Positions 37,228 to 49,356 of a stretch of 63,621 bases of DNA are shown piece after piece; position 1 is the first letter of the stretch; each line of letters opens with the position of its first letter. The notes beneath the pieces are model-generated. The model was not told the origin of the DNA, searched no databases, and worked only from the letters and a program-made list of their open reading frames with translations. The stretch lies in contig CAMPET010000018.1 in assembly GCA_946803715.1 (NCBI GenBank), positions 484,115 to 547,735 on the forward strand, written 5' to 3'. The stretch comes from Beroe ovata. Taxonomy: Eukaryota > Ctenophora > Nuda > Beroida > Beroidae. The position numbers and the translations under genes were made by a program.

Positions 37228-37325
37228 CCCTAGTAGGATTTTACCCTACCGTCGGTGCGCGCGATTTTCATCCCTTGCCAGGGATAAAATCCCGCCAGCA
37301 AGGGTAGGGTGAAATCCTACAACCC
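37228..37325. mobile_element. ~95-bp hairpin MITE
   Basis: TAGTAGGATTTTACCCTACC at the left is matched by GGTAGGGTGAAATCCTACA at the right, with a second inner pair (TCCCTTGCCAGGGA and CAGCAAGGG). The CCCCCTCCC flank appears on both sides, possibly a target duplication. Confidence 0.65.
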
Positions 37326-38320
37326 CCTCCCCATGCCATTTCGTTGTGCACATTTGGGAATTGGGCGACGCTGACACATATACTGGACCTCAACCAGTCA
37401 ACCACATCACACATGAACCGGAACGGTAGCTCTGCCAGGTCAGGCACACCCTCTTACAAATCTAAGGTGCGAGGACAGTCACACACACTCAGCCCTGGGA
37501 GAGCTATTAATATTACTATTACTCAACGGGGGCAAAATTTGGACCGCGTTTTCCCACTATCTCAACTTTGTCAACGCATTCGATAAATCCAGATTAAAAC
37601 AAGCAAAACACATCGGGTTGTATGACAATTGAATACTATAATTGGATATGAATATGACATGAACAATGACAATCACGAATTCATAATCATTTTCCAGTCG
37701 CATGTCATTTTTGCCAAAAACAAAGAAACTTAAAGTTAAACTACTCAACTAATACGTCCACTTGCAGAATCATTTGAAATCGATCAAACAAATGAAAGAG
37801 CCATTGCGTTAATGTTTTCCATTTCAAGAAATGCTCAATCAAGAAATTGGGTTCATCGGCATAACGCGTGATCAGTATCACTGATCTGTTACCCATCACA
37901 AGAAGTAGGAAATTTTCCAGGAAAATGATAGATGGAGTAGACGTCGCTCCTTGGACTTTGGAGTTGGACGTGTTCCTACAAGTACAATTACAAAATAATT
38001 CTACCACCGAATAAAAATCCTGATTTATGAATTGCGCACAGATGCGACAACTGATCACTGAAACAATCGTTGCTGATTGATGTGTTGATTCGTTCGCCAC
38101 ATCAAGCACAATCAAGAAGTCAGAACTCAGTTCAAGATATCGAAACTCAAAATGTAAACTTTCTAATGCCAAAGCCCAAACGATCAACCATAAAATGTTC
38201 CTATTAATTCCAAGTGAATAAGATAAACAAGGAATATTCAGAACACAAAACACATTATCATAAATCACTGTTGAAGTCCATAAAATATAAGTTCAATATC
38301 AAGGCCTCGATTTGAATCTA

Positions 38321-41300
38321 TCAATTGAAAGGTCTATTGCCCATGTTCCCACGGAATCCACGCCCGAAGTTTTCTCTCGGGTTGTTTTGTCTGGGACCTC
38401 GAGGACGGAAGTTGTGTCTGGGGGAGTTGAAATTCCCCCCGGGAGGGAAGCCTTGCGGTGGTGGACCATTGAACCGATTAGGTGGAGGGGGGCGCATGTT
38501 GTTCATGTTATTCCTCGGTCTGAAGTTGTCGTTATTTTGATGGATCTGTCTCCCGCCAAAACGTGGCATATCACTATCCAGTTGGGGTCTCATGGGACAA
38601 CCGCCAAAGTCAGGTGGCGGAAACATCCCCTGATTCCCGGGAATTCTCAATGGAGCATTATTCCCAGCATTCCCTGGGGCTGGCAATAGTTGAGGTCCGC
38701 CTTGCGGGGGCTGAGGCCGGATTGTCAGCGGCCTGTTACCGAACAATAGCCCAGGGACAGGAGGTTGGGATTTGTCGAATGGAATTCCACAATCTCGCTT
38801 ATCGTTCAGCTCATCTCGTCTTGGTGAGAATGATTGGGAATCGTGTGGACCCTTGCTAACAGCTTCACCAGAAGAGTTTAGGCCGGCGTTATTTTGAGAA
38901 AAGGAGGAGTAAGTGGTGGGAGCGCTTCTGCGGGGAGAAGAGGGCTGGCGGGATGTTATTGGAGGAGCGGGCTGCATTGAGTTAATGAAACCCGCAGGCG
39001 GGTTAGGAGCAGGTGCCTGCAATGGATTGATAAAACCAGGCTTAGGATCATTTGTGACGGGCGGCGAGCTACTCCTTCTAAGAGAGACACTATCATTGAA
39101 GGGGGGCAAACTACCAGCATGGACTCTGGAATTCTGAGACAAGCCAGTCCCGTTTGGAGTAGACCTTGAGAATGACGGCAAGCTCCCTGCATGAATCTTA
39201 CTGGGGTCCCCCAAAGTGGACTTCACGCCTGGAGAAGGGGGCCGTTCCAGAGTGAACGGTGGCTTAGGGAGTGGAGATTGAGGCGTGACAAGCGGCTTCA
39301 TGAAGGCTAGTGCCGGGTTTGGGAAATTGGTACCGGGCAGCGGTGACGGCTGACCTCCTATAGTGGGTATTGGGGTCCCGGGGAGAGCAATATGGTTAAA
39401 ATTAGCCACCGATACTGTTGGTATATTAGGCAAGGTGACTGGTGACTGGATTGGATATCCGATATTAAAAGCAGGTGGTTGTTGGTTGGCCGGGGTTGTT
39501 TGTAGCACTGGCTGGTTGCCAGGGGTGGGGGCAAGCCAGGCTTGCCCGGCTACCTGGGGCGGCACTAGTGGGCTCATTGTGGGCATGAAGTTAGCCAGTG
39601 GGTTGGGTGAGGGGTTGAGGCCCTGGACCACGAGTGAGGGTGAGGGGTCGGACATGGCGGGCACGGGGAGGATGGGGATGGGGGAGAATGCGTCTGTCAT
39701 CTCCTCGTCCGACTGAGCATCATCAGGTGCAGGGAGTTGAGAGGAGAAGACACTGATGTTGGAGGGAAGGTTCAGCGCGAGGAGTGGATTCTTTACCCTG
39801 GACCGCTTCTCTTCTCGTCGTCTATCTGGTGGTCAGAGATGGTTAGTTTGAGTTGTGATGATCGAACTCGGATATCACAGTCACGAGCCGATCATCACTT
39901 GCTTCAATTGAATTATCTAGAGATACCTTGGTCATTGGCTGCTCCACCCACGCCCCTCCCTCCCCCTCTACCTCTTATTTGCCCCGTGCGAGCCACGGGA
40001 CGCCCCTTTATTAATATTATGCTCTCGTTGTCCCCCTTTTCATCCCTTATTTGCACCCTTTCTGCTACAACCGCCTAGTCTTCATTCGTTACTGTGCAAA
40101 AGGGGGAAGGGCACAAATGGGACTAATACAAGACACAAAGGGTGAAAAAGGGGAGCGTAGAAAGGACGTTTTGGCCTTTGGGTGGGGAAAAGGGGGCATA
40201 AATGGGAATGAAAGGGGGCGGAGCAGTCAATGGCCGATATCTCATAATGTTAGTTCTATTCATTGAAATTTTGACAGCAAAAAGCTATCAATTTCATCGA
40301 TAACTGAATCACTTGTGTTGCTTATTTTTAAATTCACATTCTGTCGTACTACATATAATTTACAAGAACAAGATGTGTTCAAAATCATAGTTTGTCTTGA
40401 GCTGGATGGTTTTGTCAGCAGTATCAATTGAAAGAAGCCGCCCATATAGGAGGAGAGGTGGGGGAGGAGTTTTTCAATTGGCAATGCTTTTTGGCCGAAT
40501 ACAAGGGGGGGGGNGTGGGAGTCAAAGGTATTTTTTAAAATTTTTCCATAATCTTTGTCCCCATTTGAAATAGGCGGACAGACAAGGACAATAAGGGGTC
40601 ATATTAGGGGAAATGGGGAAGGAAGTTGGAGACAACATTGCTCACGTCCGCTAAGGGCGGCCTCGCACACATTCACCCAGCCTAAAAGGCAATTAAATAG
40701 CATGTCTGTGAATTTGTCAATGCTAACTTCTCTTGGATCGCAACATTATTGTTGGAATCTATAGCTGAAAACTGCAGTTTCTTAGCACAGAAATCATCGG
40801 TTACCATCGCGAAAATCATATCATGAAAACACTCCGGGTCTTACAAAAATAATACAGCAAAAATATCTACCAATGATCTAGCCATGATCAATGTCATTCG
40901 ACATTCAGCAGATTTTCACATTTTCGATCGTTGAGATAGTGGGAATACGCGGATTTTCAATTTCGAATTCGAAGCCCGAGAGTCAAGCTCTATTCAATAA
41001 TACCCGATAGCGTTGTCACCAAACCCTACCCCAAACATTCGATCCTCATCAGGGAGAAAATTTAACATTAACAGACAAATGCATGACAATTTTAGTAAAA
41101 CGTTTTTCAGTTGGCAAAAAATACGGGATTGAAGCAGTATCGATCATGCGTTTGTCTGCATTTGTCTATTATCAGTACTACGATGAGTACAATTCATTAG
41201 CTGCACAATATAATTGATGAGATGAAAGCACATCTCGTAACAAACAATCACAAACAACAATTCTTGATAACAAACAATTTGAAACAACAAAAATTGTTTT

Positions 41301-44300
41301 AAGATCTCATAACAGCATCGTGCAAAATCCTATGTAACACAGTGAGGAGTGCGTACACCTATCATAGGGGACGGGATAAACGCAATGAGCAGACTACAAT
41401 GAGATTATAGAAGTGGAACATAATCACTAATTGCGCTGTCAGCCAACATTCCAGACGTGCAGTAGGTATACAGAACCGCCGAACAAACAAACAAGCAAAC
41501 ATACTCAAGTAAAGAACAGCGAAACTAACTCACAAACACAATTGGAACAATTATTAACAAACCCACGAACATCTTCGCTCTCATTATCAACTCTCTTGCG
41601 GAGTACGCACACCAAACAAACCTTCTATTCTGTATCCATGGGGCAGGGTCGTCTCCAGGATTTCTCCACCGTCCTCCAGTGTTGATATCTTCAACTTCTC
41701 GAATGTTTTGAAGGGTATGAACGTTGCCCCCTTCTCAATGTTCCAGTGGTCTTTGAACTCCTTGCAGCCTTTGCCTGGTGCCCAAGCAACCTAAGGAGGA
41801 GGCAGGGAGAGATGTTGGGCTTGTAGAGTTAAAAAGAGGGAGTGACTTGTAAGGATAATGCCAAAATCCAGTGATCACTCAATCACATCAGATCTGACAT
41901 AAGTCAAGTACCTGAATACCTTGGCTTACACACATGAGGAGTGGAAATCGTTCTATGAATCTGGATTAAGAATTGGGTTGGAACTATCACGATATTAACG
42001 ACCATTTCCATGTTGGCTATGCTAAATCGAAGACTGCCTATACCTTGCAAGTTGCTCCGTGCAACTTTAGATCCTTGAACTCTCTGAGTACAGTTTCTGC
42101 AGTGTCCCTGCTCCCGATGTTGATGTAGGCACAGCCGCGGGGCGGAACCATCTGATGGAGGGTAGGGGTCATAAGGGTGAATGATAGGGAATGGGCTTGG
42201 GTTGGAGGGGTACAAGTGGTAAACACTAAACAGGAATGGGACTGAAAAAGGGTCATAAAGGCGGGGGGAGTTTGGGCTAGAACTAAGAAGGTATTACAGG
42301 GGTGGGGTTAGGGTTTATCGGTTGAGATGGTTGAAATGTTAAGAGTGCAATATTCCGGACAAGGTTCATCAATAAATCCGCCATTCTTACATCGATGCTG
42401 CAGGAGTCGGTGTATTTCTTCATCAACGACGCGACGTCCTCCCTCGTCACAGTTTTCCGCAGATTTCCGATCCATATCGTGAGACTGAGAACTGTGACAC
42501 AATCTATCTTCGATATCCGCTCTCTCTTCTTGGCAAAGTGATCGGGACTTGCTGATCGGGATCTCTTCCCTGACCGGGATGTACCCTTGCTGTGACGTTT
42601 CTCGGGGCTGCCCCGTTTCCTTGACGACGACTTGTCCTCCTTGGACCTGTCACGTGACCTCTCGCGGGACTTATCACGTGACCGGTCAGAATCACGTTTA
42701 CCGCTACTTGATCTGTCTGATTTGTGGGACTTCTTCTCCTTTTCCCGGACCTTCTCCGGTGACTTGTGTTTTGACCTGACAATTAACACACGTTAAATCT
42801 ACTGAAGATTAACAGGATAAAAAGGTAAAAATTCTGAAAAAATAGAATAACCGAAGCATAAGTGCAAAAAAGTTTTTCCTTTAGTTCCTGATATTTGAGG
42901 TTCAGTTAGGTTTCCATTTTCCAAGCTTCAAAAACAAAATATACCTATTCTTCATTAATGAATAATAAGTGTCGATAAATGAATTTCAAATACGCCGAAG
43001 AACTCAACCAATTAAGTTTATCTAATCTCTCATTGTATTGAGAAAATAAAAATAATTCCAAAACCCGAAGCAGGTGTTTGGGGGCACAGCCCCCAGAAGG
43101 TGTTTATACTAAACTCGGAGACCTGTCATTACGTAGAGGTTTGCATTCTGGTGTCAACGCATTCCTACGTAAGTGGAATGCAGTGGTGTCAGCAAGTAAT
43201 GACGAATGAGTCCTCCATTCGTCACAGAGGCCTGGCATGACGCAGTTATGACATACTGGTGTCAACAAATTCCTACGTCACAGTCATGCAGTGGTGTCAG
43301 CAAGTAATGACGAATGGGTCTCCATTCGTCACAGAGGCCTGTCATGACGTACTGCATACTGGTGTCAACACATTCCTACGTCAGAGTTATGCAGTGGTGT
43401 CAGCAANGACGTACCTAAGTATTACATACTGGTGTCAACAAATTCCTAAGTCACAGTTATATAGTGGTGTCAGCAAGTTATGACGAATGAGTCCTCCACT
43501 CATCACAGAGGCCTGTTATGACGTGAAGTGTAAGATGTGCTTGAAACTGTTCCGATCTAATTACAGAAAAGCATTCTTTTGTAATAAACTCAATTTTGCC
43601 GTCATCAATTCTGATATTCTTCAAGACGTCAAAAATTTCAGTTTGCTTCTTCATCTTTCAGTTCCCGTCAGTCTCCCGATGAGACATTTGCACAATGATG
43701 GGATGAAGAAACTGTTCCGAACCTCTTGTTAGTTTTCTCCACGGGTGAGGGCGTGTACAGCTTCTCCAGACTCTTCGTGTCGTACTTGTCTGATTTTGCG
43801 GGTTGGTAGGCCGTGGCATCACTCGGCGGATCTGGCTCGTATATACTGGTGTTGTGGGCGGCAGTCACCGGCGATGGTGTTGCCACGTTTTCTGATTTCT
43901 GGGAGATGTGTGTGTTCATTGGTAGGTGGAGAAATCGGAGTGTAAATATTCCTGCCTCCCATCGTTCTCGCACGAGGAGTCATGGCAATTCACTTGTTTA
44001 CTGCAGTACCTTGGGTGTGGAAGAGGGCTGGGGGGACTTCATCTTTGGCGTGCCCTTCTTTCCTGGCTGCTTGATCTCGTCTTCGTCACTGTAGTCGAAA
44101 TCATCCAGTAACGACTGAATATTATGATTGGCATTAGTGTGAGCAGTGGTTTGAGTGTGAGGAGTGGGTTGCGAATTAACCGAGGAGATCCTCGAACTAG
44201 ACGACAGCATGTTCTGTGTTATCTATCTTCTTGTGTTATGTACAACCTTCACTTTTTTGGCTGTTTCTGCAGCTTTGATAGTAGGCTCATCATTCTGCTC

Positions 44301-45522
44301 GCTGGCAGCTTGCCCAAAATGCAGGAGATTGCCCAGGATTGGTGGGATTGCAGCGGAGTTTTTATGAAGGAGCGCTTCCTGCTTGCGTTTCAACTGAAGT
44401 TGACGTCAAATCATAATTGCTAAATCATCACGATTGACGAGGTCTAAAATGACGGAAGTAACCAATTAGCATGATGTATTTGAGAGAGATGTGTCCAAAC
44501 AAACCTCTTCCTGCTGTTCCAGTATTTTACGTCTCTGTTCCTCCAAATCCATCTGCTGTTTCTTGATGTCTGGATTCACTGGAGCCGGCTTGTCGACGTT
44601 CATCTTGGCGAACGAATCTTCCGCCAGCTGGACACCCTCTGAATGAGAGACAAGGGTTGATACCAAACCGATAATATCATTTCTCTGTAACAGAGAATTC
44701 AATAGAACAGAAGTTCGGTTCGCTATTGAATCTCACGAATAAAAATCCATCATCAGGCAAGGCTACCTTTCCTGATGTCAGGGGCCGCATTATTGAGACA
44801 CTTCTGTATGGAATGGTAGGAGAATACCTTGTTCAACTCCCACAGTTTGAATGTCCGGCAAATCTTAACCTGCCGAATGGTGGTGTCTTCAAAATCACGA
44901 GAACCGATTTATTGGTAAAACCACATAATTCACATAGGTTGATCCGTTATTTGGCATCGTGCCAGTACCTGATCACCATGACTACTCCTGAAGAGGTGGG
45001 TGGCGGTCGTGTGGAGATTAGCCTCAAACCGGGCACCGTACACGTCCTTATCCTTGTACTGGTGTCGAGACTGTCGGACAATGGCGTCTATCACGTAGAT
45101 ACCCGATAACTTGAACTCCGGCTTGCACTGCATCATGAGAGTTATCGATGTGAGTTATTCAGGAATCGGGAGTGTTGGTTTTATAAGGGATAATTCATTC
45201 ATTAGCATGAGACATGGACATTACGGGAATCATGTTTTAAAGAAGAAACCGTGATACTATAAACCCACCTTTTGAATTAACTTCTCCACTGACATCACTA
45301 TATGCTTGTAATACTGAAAAAATAAGACATTAAAATAAATAACGATAGGTATAGAAATCTCATAAGAATTAATAAGGGGAATGAAGGCATCACAGTCGAC
45401 AAAACTCTACCTTTTGACCTTTCATGGCACTCCGTGTGATGTCCTTCATTTTACTGGATGAGACAGGGGGCTTCTGAGTGAGCATCTCAGCGAGCTGAAA
45501 AAGAGGAGCCCTCAAACAATTG

Positions 45523-45586
<64 letters not shown>

Positions 45587-45716
45587 CCAAAAATAAACAG
45601 CGAATAAAATTCACAAGGGTGTCGTCCTATAAGTATACCCTGAGAAGACTGGGAGTTTTGAGAATTATCAAATAACTTCACCGATATGAGCTAATCCAAA
45701 TGCCTTTACGACCGGG
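38321..45716 (-). CDS. SCAF4/SCAF8-like CTD-interacting, SR-related factor
   Basis: These proteins bind the phosphorylated RNA polymerase II CTD and prevent premature polyadenylation. The CID domain uses exons 45411-45494, 45269-45313, 44969-45127 and ~44762-44873. Its motifs are MKDITRSAMKGQKYYKHIV, SVEKLIQKCKPEFK and GIYVIDAIVRQSRHQYKDKD. Linker exons follow at 44.6, 44.3, 44.0 and 43.8 kb. An RS-rich stretch and the first half of the RRM share exon 42391-42775 (RSRDKSRERSRDRSKED, TIWIGNLRKTVTREDV). The RRM continues in 42044-42151 (MVPPRGCAYINIG) and 41622-41790 (VAWAPGKGCKEFKDHWNIEK). A 500-residue Pro/Asn/Gly-rich tail occupies 38321-39825, ending in RG repeats. Order and motifs match SCAF4/8. 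The first coding exon is uncertain: sequence near 45.66-45.72 kb (VKLFDNSQNSQ) resembles the family N-terminus but lacks an ATG. Confidence 0.88.
43140..43510. repeat. ~105-111 bp tandem array related to the 12.6-kb array
   Basis: Units contain GTGTCAACRMATTCCTACGT, ATGCAGTGGTGTCAGCAAGT and GACGAATGRGTC. The repeat phrase appears at about 43178, 43286 and 43389, with an interrupted copy around an N at 43407. It lies in the intron before the RS-domain exon of the SCAF gene. Confidence 0.9.
45523..45588. repeat. (AAC)n microsatellite, ~22 units
   Basis: A pure trinucleotide run lies in the first visible intron of the SCAF gene, about 30 bases upstream of the CID exon. It encodes poly-Val, poly-Cys or poly-Leu depending on frame and is not coding. 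Confidence 0.97.
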
Positions 45717-45719
45717 AAA

Positions 45720-48700
45720 GATTGAAATTATCTTAAATCAAATCACGATTAAATCAATAAATTGTAAAACTTTTATATGGTCAGCTTGTTTTTCTAGGTG
45801 GGAAGAGAATTAGGTACTCCCAATTAATAAGTAGAGATGAAGATTCACTAAAAGTTGTTTGGAAAGCCTTTATTCCTTTATTTTCTTTCTTCGATTCTTT
45901 TATTCCCTCATACTTTTACTTTTCTTTTGGACTCTCTTTTTTAATTTTTTTATCTAGCCCAATTCTATATTCTCATTCTTCTTATTTTTTTCCATGTCAA
46001 CAAAATAAGATGTACTTCATAAATGATTTGATTGGTGGAGATCATCAATACAAAGATCATCAATACAGGGAGGTAGGACGACAGAGATCAAAGGCAAACA
46101 GACAGATACAGGAGCAGATAGGACTGTTAAGGGAAGAGGAGGAAAAGTGGGGGCAGACACGTGTTTGTGGCAAGGAGATCACCGTCACCACCACCACCAC
46201 CTTAGGTGAAGAGGCTCACGAAGAGGTTCACGAAGATGAAGAAGCAGAAGAACCAGTATGGCGGCGAGAGGGATGATTGAGTATGGGAAGAGAGAGGGAA
46301 GTTACAGGGGGTTGAAGTATGCACATAGGTTGTTTTTGGGTAGCTACATGAGTCAAGGTATTTCGGGAAGTTGGAACACAGAAGAGAGATTGAGATTGAG
46401 GTGGTGGGGGCAGACTCACTACAGCCTCCCGCAACACCCTAATCCTATTCATTTAACTAAACATTGCGACGCCCGTCTGACATCGGCATTAAACTATTCT
46501 AATTTGCTAAATCATGTTATAACAAGAGGGACCAGGATCAAGAAACGATTGATAAGGTCACAAGAATTCATGAAGAGGAAAAGGTAGAGACAACATAAGA
46601 ATTATCTTGATGGGATAAAACACTAAACGTTCTATCTGCGATGGCAGGCAAAGGTAAGCTGATCTTCTAAGATGCATACACGAATCATTGCTCGCGCACT
46701 CATCATAGTGGAGCAGAGTGCAGTGCTTGTCATATTCCTGCAACAGTTTGAACCTCAATAAATAAAGATATTATTATCATTATTCTTTCTATCTAACACT
46801 GTAGTGTTAGATCGGCTGTCTAACTATAATAAGGATCGGATTCAGGGCTATCACAGTAGCTCCCATTTCTCGGTGGTTCCCATTGTCACCATGAACCACC
46901 TGACGAGCAGCAAGGAGCAACAGAGCAGCACACGACAATTGTTTTGAAGTTAAGAGTTTTGTTGTTCCACAGAAGAATTATCAAGAACACTATCGTCTTA
47001 GTTCTTTAGTCGTAGAAGAGTACAAAGAGGATCATATAGGTCTTGGGATGTTAGAAAACAAGTTCCAGGAATGCATCACCATTCACCATGGTTTTCCTAA
47101 CCTTCACCATCCATCCAGAGATCACATACGTCGGCATGGTGTGATCGAGGCAGTTGAGAACAATGTTTCAACAAGAAGTTGGGATATGGCAGCAAAGTAC
47201 TCCCAAGCAGAAGAGAACCGCACATAGTACACTGATGGGAACTAATTGTCACCGAACTGTTATACATCATACAATACCTTTTCCTTCTCCTCCTCTCAAA
47301 GTATTTGAAGTACTCCACACCAAATCAATACCATTGTGGAGAGGGGAAGAGTTGCAAGGCTTGCAAGGCTTGCTAATTACTATGCTTCTCATTCAATCAT
47401 TTTATCTGTTTTCTTTAAATAAGAATCGAATTCAGGGATACTTATCACACTGAGACATCTTTAATAGCTGCAGGAAGTTAGAGCTACTTACCACAAGATA
47501 CGGTAGTGAACACAAAATAATAAGTAACTCTTATTCATAGTTCTTAATAAACAACAAGTGGATACCATTCCGGTAACGAAAATCAAGTCGATCGATCGTG
47601 AATGCGGTACGACTAATCAAAGAGATTGATTCAGACGACTTAAATAAGCAGAGAGGAGAAGCCACTACGGGAAATGGTCTAATTGGCTTCAGGTTCTGCA
47701 TCGCGTCACCTGCAGTAGATATCCACAACCATTTCGAACAAGAAGCATTGGGTTGGAAGATGCACTTAGGACAAAGAGTGGCTTTGTTCGGACAAATCCC
47801 GGTAGGCGGACAGCTGTGACACCAGATATAAACAGAATATTCTTCATCGACGTGAGAGGGTGCTGTGAATACTGACACTTTTACAGTTGCACCTCTACAC
47901 TTAAGAAGTGCCCTCCGAAGACACCGAAGAGATATTTTAACTAGAATTCTGTATAGCTACGTGTTCCATAGGTTAAGAAAGAAATATCCATGCTTGAAGT
48001 GATGCAGATAGGATTACATCAGGTGATGCAAATTGGTGATTCCATCACCTAATAACACCTCACAATATTAATTTACACTTGTTCATGATACATGATAAAC
48101 AGCCAAATACATTCAACTTTTTCATCATTGGGGGTGAAGATTGAAGAACACCGCAGTATTATAAGAGGGAGCTCAAAAGTATGGAAGGAGATTTGAAATG
48201 TAAACAGAATTGAGAGATTTTGCTAAAGCCGGCCATTGTTACATCCACCACGTTGCGTCGAATCATACCATTGATAAGACAACATGTCATATAGGTTATT
48301 ATAATAGGTTATTATCAGTTATCATGTCTCTAAATAATAATAGAATTCAGGAATATCATAATGTTATTCCCATTCCACTTATAAGCGCAAGCAAGCGTTT
48401 TGAAATATCTCATAGAGTTCATCCATGAGCATAACAATCTTGTGCTCGATCTGAGGGCACTGTTTCCTAATGCGCCGCGTATTGGTCTTGTCAATGTTAT
48501 ACCACGTGCTCATACCACCAGAGCTATATACAGACAAAATATCATCAGAGAATGTTGTTGTGCGACTCGATAACACGTCACAAGGGTCATTGTGACTCCT
48601 GAGATAGTGAGATGTGATGTGAATAGGGTTTCAAATTTCAGATTTAATAATATCCAACAATTATGCAAATTATATAAACAACGGCGCGTGAAGGATTTCA

Positions 48701-49077
48701 GAAATGATGATTCGAGCGCCTTTTGTTGCCATGTTACGGAATCATTTATTGCATATATCATGTATATTTTTGAATTACAATGCCACTATGGATTGGATAT
48801 ATTATTCCATTTTTGAAGTGAACTAAAGAAACAAATTGTTGAACTAAAGACTACTGTGTAGGAAAATGGAAACTAGTCAATGCATCAGAGCCATAATATT
48901 CGTGGGCTTGACTGAGTCAGGTCTGCTCAAGCCCCTGAAGACCAATGTGGACAAAGAAAAGAGGGCCCTGAGGAAGAAGCTACGTAATACTACGCGCTCA
49001 TTTCACCAGTTACTCCTGAGATAATGAGATGTGATGGTAGCTACACAGACTATAAAATTATAATATACTCTTACTCA
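45720..49077. other. Gene-poor DNA with decayed repeat copies
   Basis: No complete gene is visible. A recurrent phrase (AATAAKAATMGAATTCAGGR plus ATA) appears near 46830, 47416 and 48336, so degraded copies of one element are interspersed. Two minus-strand ORFs have amino-acid patterns that look formerly coding: 47531-47878 (CHSCPPTGICPNKATLCPKC) and 48379-48576. Both are probably mobile-element remnants. A strong microsatellite of ATATATGGCAG units is at 49520-49580. Confidence 0.45.
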
Positions 49078-49356
49078 TTACAGTACTTGATAAACAAGTT
49101 GAATACAGAAAAATACAGTAAAATATTTATTCAATAAGGGAGCATTGAATAAGGGAGCAATAATAATGTTTCTTTTCCCCAAAATCTTTCGGACCATTCT
49201 CCTTATTGAAAGGGAAGAAGGTTGGGTTGTATGTGACAACGTAGGTCCTGTAGATTCTACATCCACCATCTGTGGCCTTTCTTCAACCGTATCCCATCCT
49301 ATTGTCAATGATAGTAAGGCCACTACTATCACGACAAATGTACGTTGCGTGTTCAT
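49078..49356 (-). CDS. Putative small secreted peptide precursor
   Basis: A 92-residue ORF with a true ATG at 49356. The N-terminus MNTQRTFVVIVVALLSLTIG has the basic, hydrophobic and small-residue order of a signal peptide. The middle is polar. A dibasic-rich segment, RRMVRKILGKR, ends in Gly-Lys-Arg, the classic prohormone cleavage plus amidation signal, and the C-terminus is hydrophobic. No homologue is recognised. In a repeat-rich region such an ORF can arise by chance, so this is tentative. Confidence 0.25.
   Translation of the reverse strand: MNTQRTFVVIVVALLSLTIGWDTVEERPQMVDVESTGPTLSHTTQPSSLSIRRMVRKILGKRNIIIAPLFNAPLLNKYFTVFFCIQLVYQVL

Larger units (their letters stand above)
36412..38320. 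other. AT-rich spacer or intron with MITEs and one weak ORF
   Basis: This is either an intron to the 35123-36411 exon or intergenic DNA. It holds three hairpin elements (listed). A 175-codon minus-strand ORF (37741-38268) is rich in Leu, Ile and Phe. It has no recognised domain, and its AT-rich composition matches the flanks. I do not call it a gene. Confidence 0.4.

Noticed and set aside
37741-38268. 175-codon minus ORF in the spacer
   Set aside because: AT-driven Leu/Ile/Phe-rich composition, no domain, no splice context and no similarity I can recognise.
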